Of a DNA stretch of 27,162 bases, positions 17,130 through 24,246 are shown piece after piece; position 1 is the stretch's first letter, and each line of letters starts with the position of its first letter. This DNA comes from N074bin45 sp039587475. GTDB lineage: Bacteria; Gemmatimonadota; Gemmatimonadetes; Gemmatimonadales; GWC2-71-9. Under the pieces are notes generated by a model. It was given only the letters and a program-made list of their open reading frames with translations, was not told where the DNA came from and searched no databases. The stretch is taken from NCBI GenBank assembly GCA_039587475.1, contig JBDHIK010000025.1, forward strand, positions 1 through 27,162, written 5' to 3'. The translations under genes were made by a program, and so were the position numbers.

Positions 17130-18008
17130 CTACAGGCGGTCCAGCAGCGCCATCATCTGATCGACACCGCCCGTGATGGCGTAGGCAATGGTGCCCTCCG
17201 CATCGACCAGGTAGGCCAGGCGGGGGTGCACGACGTCTCCCGTCCGGGTGTCGCGCGCCCGAGGCACCCGCCAGGCATCCAGAGCTGCCTCGACATCCGA
17301 CACCGAGCCACTCAACGCAACGTCGTCGGAACCCAACTGCCATTGCTCGGCCAGGCTGGTCAGGCGGGATGGCACATCGCGCCACGGATCGAGTGAGATC
17401 ACCATCAGCGCGGCGTTGGACTCCGGCCGACGGGCGATGGCGGCACGGGCATCGTGGACGACCGCCGGGCACACCGTTTCGCAGTGGCCGAAGGCGAAGG
17501 TGACGATGACGGCGCGTCCCGTGAAGTCCTCCATACCCACGGTGTTGCCGTGCTGGTCGAGCAACGCGAAGACCGGCGCCTCACGATCGAGACGCGGATA
17601 GGTGCCGGGCGCCACCGATGCCGGCACCGAGGCGGGGTCCCGCAAGTTGGAGGCGTTGGCCAGGCGGACACCCACGCCGCTCACGCCGGCGAACACCAGG
17701 ACGACGTATCCCGCCACCGCGGCGCGACCAAAGGGCCGGGCCGTGACCGACCGAATCGCTTCCTCGAAGGCCCGGCCCGTGATGATGAAGAACAACCCGA
17801 ACATGATCGTCGGTTGGAGAATCAGGGCCATCCAGCCCGCGCTGTCCGGCAGGCCGGTCGCGGACGTTCCGAAGCACACGTCCCGGGTCCGCTCGAGCAA
17901 CTCACCGCTGGGTGCTCCAGCGGGCCAGAACGCCAGGGCCCACCATCCGACCGTCACCACCGACAGGATGGTGAACAGCACCAGGGCCCCGGCCGATCTC
18001 CGTTCCAT
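17130..18008 (-). CDS. Sco1/SenC-like copper chaperone with a multi-span membrane N-terminus
   Basis: The product is 292 aa. Residues about 140-290 form a thioredoxin-fold Sco domain with copper-binding C176 and C180 (HCETVCP) and the conserved His261 (VVHPRLAYLVD). Sco proteins deliver copper to, or reduce the cysteines of, the CuA site in subunit II of heme-copper enzymes. The N-terminal half is unusual: it has three predicted membrane helices (about 6-28, 55-77, 98-116), where classical Sco has one anchor. It begins 3 nt after the subunit I stop, so it is the last gene of the oxidoreductase operon and very likely matures its CuA centre. ATG 18008 has only a weak GGGTAG ribosome site, consistent with coupled translation. 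Confidence 0.88.
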   Translation of the reverse strand: MERRSAGALVLFTILSVVTVGWWALAFWPAGAPSGELLERTRDVCFGTSATGLPDSAGWMALILQPTIMFGLFFIITGRAFEEAIRSVTARPFGRAAVAGYVVLVFAGVSGVGVRLANASNLRDPASVPASVAPGTYPRLDREAPVFALLDQHGNTVGMEDFTGRAVIVTFAFGHCETVCPAVVHDARAAIARRPESNAALMVISLDPWRDVPSRLTSLAEQWQLGSDDVALSGSVSDVEAALDAWRVPRARDTRTGDVVHPRLAYLVDAEGTIAYAITGGVDQMMALLDRL

Positions 18009-18011
18009 GTT

Positions 18012-19721
18012 CTACCCGACTCGCCAGATGGCGGACAGCAGCTTCCAGTTGACGAAGTAGTACACCACGAACGCCGCCAGGAACACGAACACCAGCACCA
18101 GCGTGCCCTTTGCCGCCAGATCGCCTTCACCGGCGCCTTCGTCCGCGTTGGCCGGAAGGGGCTTGGGCGGTGACGTCAGACCCTGGGGTACACCCCGCAT
18201 GGCGGTCCCGGCGGTGATCTCTCCCATCGGCTCACCGAGGAACACGGACCAGACGGTGATGACGATGTACATGGCACCGCCCACGGCCGCCAGCAGGCCC
18301 CCAATCGCCATGACCCCGATGACCAGATCGACGGCGGGCGAGAACTGCAGGTCGAACGGCGCCTGGGCGTAGGTGATGTCCCAGGTCCGCCGCGGCACGC
18401 CGAAGGTGCCGGCGAAGGTCATGGCCAGCGAGAACACCACCATGCCGCCGGCGAACACGTAGGGCTGCCACTTGGCCATGCCCCAGAACGCCACCTTCTT
18501 GCGGAAGATCAACGGAACCACGTAGTACGTCAGGCCCATGAAGGCCATGGCCGTCCCGGAAACGACAGTGGCGTGAAAGTGGCCCGGGATCCGGAGGGTG
18601 TTGTGGGCGATGATGTTGATCTGCTCGGTCCCGAACGTGACCCCGGTGATGCCGCCCACAAAACCGAAGACGATGATCGACAGAATCATGGCACTGAAGG
18701 CGGGGTCGGCCCAAGGGGCCTTGCGGAGCCACTCGAACAGCCCCTTGGTCAAGCCGCGGACTCGTTGCCCGACTTCGATGCCGGCCGGAACCGTGAAGCC
18801 ATGGACCATGCTGGCGAGGACCGCCAGATACATGGCGTAACTGGTGTTCCACACCTTCCATTCCGGCCCCATGCCCGGGTCCACCAGCAGGTGGTGCGCC
18901 GACGCCATCGAGATGAACAGCACGTAGAGCACGAAGGCTGTCCGGCTGATCTTCTCGTTGAGCACCACTGACCCGATGGTAAGGGCTCCGAGGAGGTACC
19001 ACACGGCCACCATGGCGGCCACGTTGATCTGCTGAGAGGAATGACCCAGTCCCCACCACACCAGCCGGTAGATCTGAGCGTCCACCTCCATCATGCCCAT
19101 CGACCAGAGATACGTTGGGATGTAGATGGCCGCGCCATGCCCCAGGGTGATGACGGCGATGATGGCGGCCGTCGCCGCGCCGAAGGTCACCAAGGGCACG
19201 GACCCGGTGTAGGTCTTCTCGCGCTTGGCGATCACCAAGGTGGCGAAGAACAGAATGGTCACGACGAGGGCGCCGACGGCGAACAGGATCACGCCAAGGT
19301 AGTAGAGCGGGTCGGCACGGAGCGGAACGTATGACGTGAAGAGGACGTCGGCCCGCCCGGCCAGCATCATCCATTCGATCATCACGGTGCCGACGACCAT
19401 CAGCGCGAAGGCCGCCCAAGCCACCTTGGGCGCCGCGACACGCGAATTGAGCAGGACCGCGCTGGCGAAGTACAGGATCGCCATCTCGAAGAACAGGATG
19501 AAGAAGATCAGCATGTTCATCCCGTGGATCGTCAGCACCCGGTAGAACCATTCGGCATCCAGAAGGTGCACCGCCTGCCATCGGGTCAGCAGGACGAGAA
19601 CGGCCGCGATGCCACCGATCAGGAGCGTCACTACCGCCACGACGGCGTTGGCCTTGATCAGCCAGTCCGCCTGGGAGTCGACTTTGAGCCCAGTGGAGGG
19701 GCAGGTCCGGAACATGGTCAT
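18012..19721 (-). CDS. Heme-copper oxidoreductase subunit I, NO-reductase (eNOR)-like
   Basis: This 569-aa integral membrane protein has about 12-13 helices and resembles B-family (ba3-like) subunit I. Low-spin heme ligands are H66 (TIHGMNML) and H383; the active-site heme ligand is H381 (PGHFH). CuB/FeB ligands are H227, H276 and H277 (SAHHLLVDPG). The catalytic Tyr that oxidases cross-link to the first of these (HPxxY) is absent: the helix reads HSSQQ, with Gln231 in that position. Loss of the Tyr with all histidines kept is a hallmark of NO reductases derived from oxygen reductases. From memory, the eNOR family carries Gln here. The likely reaction is 2 NO to N2O using electrons from CuA. 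It starts in an ATGA overlap with subunit II. A divergent oxygen reductase is the alternative and less likely reading. Confidence 0.85.
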   Translation of the reverse strand: MTMFRTCPSTGLKVDSQADWLIKANAVVAVVTLLIGGIAAVLVLLTRWQAVHLLDAEWFYRVLTIHGMNMLIFFILFFEMAILYFASAVLLNSRVAAPKVAWAAFALMVVGTVMIEWMMLAGRADVLFTSYVPLRADPLYYLGVILFAVGALVVTILFFATLVIAKREKTYTGSVPLVTFGAATAAIIAVITLGHGAAIYIPTYLWSMGMMEVDAQIYRLVWWGLGHSSQQINVAAMVAVWYLLGALTIGSVVLNEKISRTAFVLYVLFISMASAHHLLVDPGMGPEWKVWNTSYAMYLAVLASMVHGFTVPAGIEVGQRVRGLTKGLFEWLRKAPWADPAFSAMILSIIVFGFVGGITGVTFGTEQINIIAHNTLRIPGHFHATVVSGTAMAFMGLTYYVVPLIFRKKVAFWGMAKWQPYVFAGGMVVFSLAMTFAGTFGVPRRTWDITYAQAPFDLQFSPAVDLVIGVMAIGGLLAAVGGAMYIVITVWSVFLGEPMGEITAGTAMRGVPQGLTSPPKPLPANADEGAGEGDLAAKGTLVLVFVFLAAFVVYYFVNWKLLSAIWRVG

Positions 19722-20287
19722 CGGGCCACCTCCTCAACGCTCGCGGTCCCCGGGGCCGGGATGACCTCGACCTTGCCGAGCATCAGATGATGCCCGATGC
19801 CGCAGAATTCGTTGCAAATGATCCGGAAGTCCCCTGTTTCCGTCGGAGTCACCCGGAGCCCGTAGTCGTACCCGGGAACGATCTGGAAATTGAGATTGAC
19901 GGGGAAGAGGCTGAAACCGTGATTCACGTCGAGCGAGGAGATGTGGAGCGTGTACTCGGTCCCGACCACCAACCGCAGGATGGGGCGCCACTGCCACATC
20001 TGTCCGATCAGATAGACGTCGCTTCCCGGCGGCGGTTCGACGATGGGGAATCCGTTCTCCTCACCGACCTGATACGCAGCGATGAACTCCTGCGTTCGTG
20101 CCAGGTAGGCCTGGGGATCCACCTTGGCACGGATGCCAGAGGGGTTCTGCCCCCCGCGCAGATGCCAGAACGGCATCATGGCAAAGAGCACCATGCACCA
20201 GGCGAACGCGATGATCACCCACAGCCGTTCGGCGCGATGGGCCGGCTTCCACCAGATGCCCTGCGGAGACTCAATCCCGGTATGCAT
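19718..20287 (-). CDS. CuA-containing subunit II of the heme-copper NO reductase-like complex
   Basis: The product is 189 aa. One N-terminal membrane anchor (about 22-40) is followed by a periplasmic cupredoxin domain. All CuA ligands are present and canonically spaced: H123 (VNHGFSL), C158, E160, C162, H166 and M169 (CNEFCGIGHHLM). WQWRP (about 98-102) corresponds to the aromatic electron-entry patch of oxidase subunit II. It should accept electrons from a soluble donor, such as a cytochrome c or cupredoxin, and pass them to subunit I. No cytochrome c gene or CxxCH domain is found in this operon. ATG 20287 has a strong GGAGG site 6 nt upstream. The preceding small membrane-protein gene ends 15 bp away. 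Confidence 0.92.
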   Translation of the reverse strand: MHTGIESPQGIWWKPAHRAERLWVIIAFAWCMVLFAMMPFWHLRGGQNPSGIRAKVDPQAYLARTQEFIAAYQVGEENGFPIVEPPPGSDVYLIGQMWQWRPILRLVVGTEYTLHISSLDVNHGFSLFPVNLNFQIVPGYDYGLRVTPTETGDFRIICNEFCGIGHHLMLGKVEVIPAPGTASVEEVAR

Positions 20288-20302
20288 GACGGTCCTCCCG
20301 GC

Positions 20303-20476
20303 TCAGGGAAGCGTGGCCTGTGGGAGCGACATGACCTCCCACAAGCCCCACCCGGTGTAGAACAGCACCATGACCACGATGCCAGCGAGCAACAGCAGGA
20401 AGGGATTGTCGAACAAGCGCTGTCCCAGGGGGACGGCGTTCGACGCATCCTCCCGACCTTCGACCTGATCCGTCAT
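20303..20476 (-). CDS. Small single-span membrane protein, probable accessory subunit (subunit IIa-like)
   Basis: The product is 57 aa: a polar N-terminus of about 22 residues, one hydrophobic helix (about 24-41, PFLLLLAGIVVMVLFYTGWG) and a short tail. ATG 20476 has a strong GGAGGTGGAG site. It sits 40 bp after the Rrf2 gene and 15 bp before subunit II, so it belongs to the operon. Small single-helix subunits (IIa) accompany B-family ba3 oxidases, and this gene is in the right place for an analogous role. No sequence motif proves the function. Confidence 0.75.
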   Translation of the reverse strand: MTDQVEGREDASNAVPLGQRLFDNPFLLLLAGIVVMVLFYTGWGLWEVMSLPQATLP

Positions 20477-20516
20477 TGCTCCACCTCCATGACGTTGTCG
20501 GTTGTCGGTGTTGGTC

Positions 20517-20933
20517 CTACGCGGCGTTCGGGACCTGAGGACCCATCACGTCCGCCACGGTGGTAAGGCGCAGAAAGCCGGCAAACCCTTCGGCCAGGGG
20601 CTTCCAGCGAACGTGCATGGCGCAGGGCTCCTCGTCCCGACACTGCGGACGTCCCAGCAGGCACTGGCGGCGTTCATCGAGCTGATCGAACACCGAAACG
20701 ACATCCAGAAGGCTGAGCTGGTCGGGAGCGACCGCCAACCGAAAACCACCGCGCTTGCCCCGGGTCGACTCCAGCACTCCGGCCCGCACCAGACCGTGCA
20801 GGGTCTTGGACAGATAGTTCCTGGGCGCATCGAGCGCCCCGGCCACCGACCCGCCCGAAACAGGCCCTTCCAATTGGCGTTCCGCGATGTAGATCACCGC
20901 CCTGAGGGCGTAGGCTGCGGTGCTGGAAAACAT
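20517..20933 (-). CDS. Rrf2-family Fe-S transcriptional regulator (NsrR/IscR-like)
   Basis: The product is 138 aa with the Rrf2 winged helix (TAAYALRAVIYIAE, then NYLSKTLHGLVRAGVLESTRGKRGGF). Three cysteines, C91, C98 and C104 (spacing 6 and 5), are in the loop that binds an Fe-S cluster in NsrR and IscR; NsrR usually has a one-residue-shorter first gap. NsrR represses NO-detoxification genes until NO destroys the cluster, so this placement at the head of an NO-reductase-like operon is suggestive. ATG 20933 has GGGAG 4 nt upstream and is preferred over a TTG four codons earlier. It is divergent from the cytochrome b fusion, and the shared 114-bp region contains a perfect palindrome. Function as NO sensor is inferred. 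Confidence 0.88.
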   Translation of the reverse strand: MFSSTAAYALRAVIYIAERQLEGPVSGGSVAGALDAPRNYLSKTLHGLVRAGVLESTRGKRGGFRLAVAPDQLSLLDVVSVFDQLDERRQCLLGRPQCRDEEPCAMHVRWKPLAEGFAGFLRLTTVADVMGPQVPNAA

Positions 20934-20985
20934 GGTCTCCCGCAAACGGCTCGAGAGGTGGACCCTCTAGGGAATCCCGTAATAG

Positions 20986-21000
20986 CATGATATTATCATG
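20986..21000. promoter_or_regulatory. Perfect palindrome in the shared Rrf2/cytochrome b control region
   Basis: CATGATATTATCATG is a perfect 7-1-7 inverted repeat. It is centred between the divergent starts, about 53 bp from the Rrf2 ATG and 48 bp from the cytochrome b GTG. It includes TATTAT on the plus strand and ATAATA on the minus strand, so it overlaps -10-like sequence in both directions. The best candidate ligand is the Rrf2 protein, repressing both operons. It does not match the enteric NsrR consensus or the FNR/DNR TTGAT-N4-ATCAA consensus. Confidence 0.6.
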
Positions 21001-21047
21001 AACTTGTCCTAATTTGACGCCGATTCTCCCCTGAGGCAAGAGCCACA

Positions 21048-22649
21048 GTGCAAGAACCTCCGGCCCAACGCCGTCCTGCCGCCCTGAGCAGCGGTCGCTG
21101 GCTCGAACGAGCCACGCTTCGCATCCTGGCCCCGGCCGATGCCTTGATGAACCGGCTCTACGGCTGGCGCCTCAACCCTCTGTACCACAGCGGGGCCATC
21201 GTCACGGTGATGTTCCTGGTGGTGCTGGCGACGGGGCTCTACCTGATCTTCTTCTACAAGATCAGCGCCCCCTATGAGTCCATCGAGCGCATCACCGACC
21301 AGGCCTGGACCGGGCGGTGGATCCGGTCCCTGCACCGCTACGCTTCGGACGTTGCCGTGGTCGCCGCGCTGGTCCACGCCTTCCGGGTCTTTGCCCAGGG
21401 ACGCACCTGGGGCCCGCGGGCTCTGGCCTGGCTGTCCGGGCTGGTGCTGCTGTTTCTGACGCTGGTGTGCGGCTGGACCGGATACGTCATGGTGTGGGAT
21501 GTCCAGGGACTGGCCCTGGCCCGGGAGGGCGCCCGCTTCCTCGACGCCCTGCCGTTGTTCTCCGAGCCCATCTCACGGACATTCGTGGGCGATCGCATCA
21601 TCCCCAGTGCGTTCTTCTTCCTCAACCTGTTCCTGCACGTCGCGCTCCCGATCGGACTGGGAATTCTGATGTGGATCCACGTGGCCCGGGTGGCACGCCC
21701 GTCTCTGCTGCCGCCGCGCGGGCTGATGTGGGGCTCGGTAGCGCTGCTCACGGCGCTGTCGATTCTGTGGCCGATGGGGATGACTCCCAAGGCGGACCTG
21801 TTCCGCTTTCCGGACCGATCCGTCTACGACGTGTTCTACGTCGCCTGGCTGCCGCTCACCAGGGCGCTGCCGGCCTGGCTGGTCTGGGTGATCGGCGCGG
21901 TCTTCACGGCGCTGCTCATGTTCGTGCCCACCTGGGCGCGACGCGGATCCCGGGCTGCGCTGGAGCCGTCCTACGTGGTCCCCAAGCTGTGCGACGCCTG
22001 CCGGACCTGTTACCTGGATTGCCCCTACGAGGCGATCGACATGGTCGAAATGGCGGCCAGCCGTGCCGGGGTCGTGGCACGCGTCGATCCGGCCCTCTGC
22101 GTTAGCTGCGGCATCTGCGCGGGCTCCTGCGCGCCGATGGGCGTCGGGCCGCCGGGACGGACCGGCCGCAACCAGCTGGCCGAGGTCAAGCGCTTCATCC
22201 GCGACCACGGACCGGGGCCCGGGGACGTGGCGATCGTCGCCTGCTCGCGAGGCGCCGGGGCCATCGGCGACCTGGCGAATTTCGAGGGGTCCTACGTTTT
22301 CCCGGTCGACTGCGCCGGGACCATGCACACCTCGGTCGTCGAGTTCCTGGTCCGGACCGGCATGGGCGGCGTTCTCATCGTGTCGTGCTCACCACGGGAT
22401 TGCTGGAACCGCGAGGGGCCCCACTGGCTCGAGCAGCGCCTCTATCACGGCAGAGAGGCGGAGCTGCAGGACCGCGTGGACCGCCAGCGCCTGCGGGTCG
22501 TGTATGCCGGCCTCGGTGAGCGACGCGAAGTGCGAGCGGAGTTGACCAGGTTTCGCGACGACATCGCCGCCCTCGCAACCGCCGAGGCCGAGGCGGACGT
22601 CGTCCTGGACCTCGAGTGCGAACCGGTCCCCGAGGAGATCGAGCGGTGA
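21048..22649 (+). CDS. Cytochrome b / 2[4Fe-4S] ferredoxin / MvhD-type fusion protein
   Basis: The product is 533 aa in three modules. Residues about 35-295 are a cytochrome b N-terminal domain with two bis-His heme sites: H96/H110 on one helix and H197/H211 on another, each pair 14 apart. Residues about 312-365 are a bacterial ferredoxin with two intact CxxCxxCxxxC motifs (C315-C325 and C351-C361). Residues about 393-510 resemble the MvhD/FrhD (hydrogenase delta) fold, with C399, C422, C447 and C452 (DCAGTMH, SCSPRDCW), though the usual first CxxC pair is reduced. In methanogens MvhD links hydrogenase to heterodisulfide reductase; here it may link quinone-level hemes to soluble Fe-S or thiol carriers. 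GTG 21048 has only a modest AAGAG site. The divergent neighbour is the NO-reductase-like operon. Its partner is not identified. Confidence 0.88.
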   Translation: MQEPPAQRRPAALSSGRWLERATLRILAPADALMNRLYGWRLNPLYHSGAIVTVMFLVVLATGLYLIFFYKISAPYESIERITDQAWTGRWIRSLHRYASDVAVVAALVHAFRVFAQGRTWGPRALAWLSGLVLLFLTLVCGWTGYVMVWDVQGLALAREGARFLDALPLFSEPISRTFVGDRIIPSAFFFLNLFLHVALPIGLGILMWIHVARVARPSLLPPRGLMWGSVALLTALSILWPMGMTPKADLFRFPDRSVYDVFYVAWLPLTRALPAWLVWVIGAVFTALLMFVPTWARRGSRAALEPSYVVPKLCDACRTCYLDCPYEAIDMVEMAASRAGVVARVDPALCVSCGICAGSCAPMGVGPPGRTGRNQLAEVKRFIRDHGPGPGDVAIVACSRGAGAIGDLANFEGSYVFPVDCAGTMHTSVVEFLVRTGMGGVLIVSCSPRDCWNREGPHWLEQRLYHGREAELQDRVDRQRLRVVYAGLGERREVRAELTRFRDDIAALATAEAEADVVLDLECEPVPEEIER

Positions 22650-23182
22650 GCCGACGGCTGGGCGTCGTCACCGCGGCCGCGTTGCTGGCCCTGGGTGTAA
22701 CCGTGGCACTCGGAGCGCTGTCACGGGTGCCGTACCGGGTGGATCATTCCGCGACGTCGGTGCTCCGCCTGGCCTGGCGGGCCAGGGGCGTCCGCGTCGA
22801 CGAATGCCGTCAGGTGACGGCCGAGGAGCAGGCGGCGTTGCCGACCCACATGCGTCGGACAGAGGTCTGTGAGGGGCGACTCCTTCCTTATCAACTGCAG
22901 GTCGATGTGGCGGGGCTGACGGTGCTGGATGAGGAGATCCGGCCCTCGGGGGCCCGGGAGGATCGCCCCATCTATGTCTTTCACGACATCGCACTGGGCC
23001 CCGGGCAGCACGACGTCGCGGTCCGCTTCTCGCGCGACAGCCTCCCTGGCGGAGAGCAGGAAGTGGTGACGCCGGCCGAACTCGGCTTCGAGGGACGCCT
23101 GACTCTGGGACCCGGAGAGATCGTCCTGATCACCTACAACTCCGACCGGGGAGAGCTGGTCCTGGGACATGGCGGCCGCTGA
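22646..23182 (+). CDS. Membrane-anchored protein of unknown function, partner of the cytochrome b fusion
   Basis: GTG 22646 overlaps the TGA of the fusion gene (GTGA), so it is translationally coupled. The product is 178 aa: one hydrophobic helix at about 5-25, then a mostly beta-rich extracytoplasmic domain. Two cysteines (VDECRQV and TEVCEGR, about 22 apart) could form a disulfide. No heme-binding CxxCH, metal site or known fold is visible to me. Tight coupling argues for a role in the same complex, for example as a periplasmic subunit or assembly factor. Confidence 0.75.
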   Translation: MSRRLGVVTAAALLALGVTVALGALSRVPYRVDHSATSVLRLAWRARGVRVDECRQVTAEEQAALPTHMRRTEVCEGRLLPYQLQVDVAGLTVLDEEIRPSGAREDRPIYVFHDIALGPGQHDVAVRFSRDSLPGGEQEVVTPAELGFEGRLTLGPGEIVLITYNSDRGELVLGHGGR

Positions 23183-23276
23183 CCCGAAGTCATCGAGCGC
23201 CGCGACCATTCGTGAGGTTTCCGCATCATGGTAGGGTAGAACCGAATAAGTTCCATCCATCGCGGAGATCTAACTG

Positions 23277-24158
23277 ATGAAACGCCATATCGTTACTGCT
23301 CTCGTGGCCGGCGCCGTCCTGGCGCCCCAAGGGCTCGCCGCCCAGGACAACGATGTCCGCGTCTTCTCGTTTGGCGAGGGCCGCGCCCGGATCGGGGTCA
23401 TGGTCGACATGAAGGCCGACCCTGCCATCGACAAGCTCGGGGCCCGAATCCAGTCCGTCATCCCCGGCGGACCGGCCGCGGAGGCCGGCCTCAAGGCGGG
23501 AGACATCATCATCCGTTTTGCCGGCGAATCGTTGGCCGGTGTCGGTTCGGAGGACGACATGTCCGGGCCGGGCAACCGCCTGGTGGAGCTGGCCCAGAAA
23601 CTCGATCCGGGTGACGAGGTGGAAGTGGAGTACCGGCGGGGGGATGAGACCCGGGAGGTAACCCTCACCGCCGATCGGGTGGGCGGCACCTTCAGCTTCC
23701 GCACTCCGAGGGGTGGGACCTGGGAGCGCGCGCCGCACCTCAAGATCGATCCCGACGTGTTCGTGCAGCCCCACCTGGAACGGTTTCCGTCGATGAACCT
23801 GTTCTTCGGACACTCATCCGCGGGCCTGAACCTCGCGGAATTGAACGAAGACCTGGCGGAGTACTTCGGGACCACGGAGGGTGCGTTGGTCATGGAGGCG
23901 CCGCGCGACTCGACACTGGCGCTCAAGGGCGGTGACGTGATCGTGGCCATCGACGGCCGCACGGTCGAATCCCCTTCACACGCACGGCGCATCCTCGCGT
24001 CCTACAACGCGGGCGAGGCAGCGACGCTTCAGGTCCTGCGGCAGCGCCAACGGATCAGTGTCACCTGGACGGTACCGGAGAAGCACGGCGGGAGTTTCTA
24101 CTTCCGGCAGCCGAGTGGGGAGGTCAAATCCAGGGTCAAGAAGGAGTCACGCGCCTAG
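23277..24158 (+). CDS. Exported protein with two PDZ domains
   Basis: The product is 293 aa with a signal peptide ending LAAQ (about residue 22). PDZ domain 1 covers about 35-125 (RIGVMVDMKADPAIDKLGARIQSVI-type carboxylate loop, GLKAGDIIIRFAGES). PDZ domain 2 covers about 178-265 (GALVMEAPRDSTLALKGGDVIVAIDGRTV). There is no trypsin-like or S41/M50 protease domain, so it is a peptide-binding scaffold or a regulator of periplasmic proteolysis, not an HtrA enzyme. GGAG lies 10 nt before the ATG. It starts 94 bp after the previous gene and ends before a strong terminator, so it may be transcribed alone or as the last gene of the cytochrome b operon. Confidence 0.88.
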   Translation: MKRHIVTALVAGAVLAPQGLAAQDNDVRVFSFGEGRARIGVMVDMKADPAIDKLGARIQSVIPGGPAAEAGLKAGDIIIRFAGESLAGVGSEDDMSGPGNRLVELAQKLDPGDEVEVEYRRGDETREVTLTADRVGGTFSFRTPRGGTWERAPHLKIDPDVFVQPHLERFPSMNLFFGHSSAGLNLAELNEDLAEYFGTTEGALVMEAPRDSTLALKGGDVIVAIDGRTVESPSHARRILASYNAGEAATLQVLRQRQRISVTWTVPEKHGGSFYFRQPSGEVKSRVKKESRA

Positions 24159-24180
24159 ACCCCGTACCCCCTCATGGGAG

Positions 24181-24213
24181 AAGGGCCCCCGGCAATGCCG
24201 AGGGCCCTTTTTT
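24181..24213 (+). terminator. Rho-independent terminator after the PDZ gene
   Basis: A 14-bp stem with one mismatch, AAGGGCCCCCGGCA and TGCCGAGGGCCCTT around a very tight loop, is followed by six T residues (24208-24213). It lies 22 bp after the PDZ gene stop. On the minus strand there is no T-run, so it acts in one direction only. Confidence 0.9.
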
Positions 24214-24246
24214 CGTCACCTGGGCTCGTCCCCCCGTGCCGGTACG

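Noticed and set aside
18012..19721. Subunit I as an ordinary ba3/cbb3-type terminal oxygen reductase
   Set aside because: The overall fold and His ligands fit, but the cross-linked Tyr of HPxxY is replaced by Gln, which argues against normal O2 chemistry. Kept only as the alternative reading.
18232..19737. 501-aa minus-strand frame overlapping subunit I
   Set aside because: It is a same-strand alternate frame of the heme-copper gene. The product is Arg/His/Gly-rich without hydrophobic helices or a known motif.
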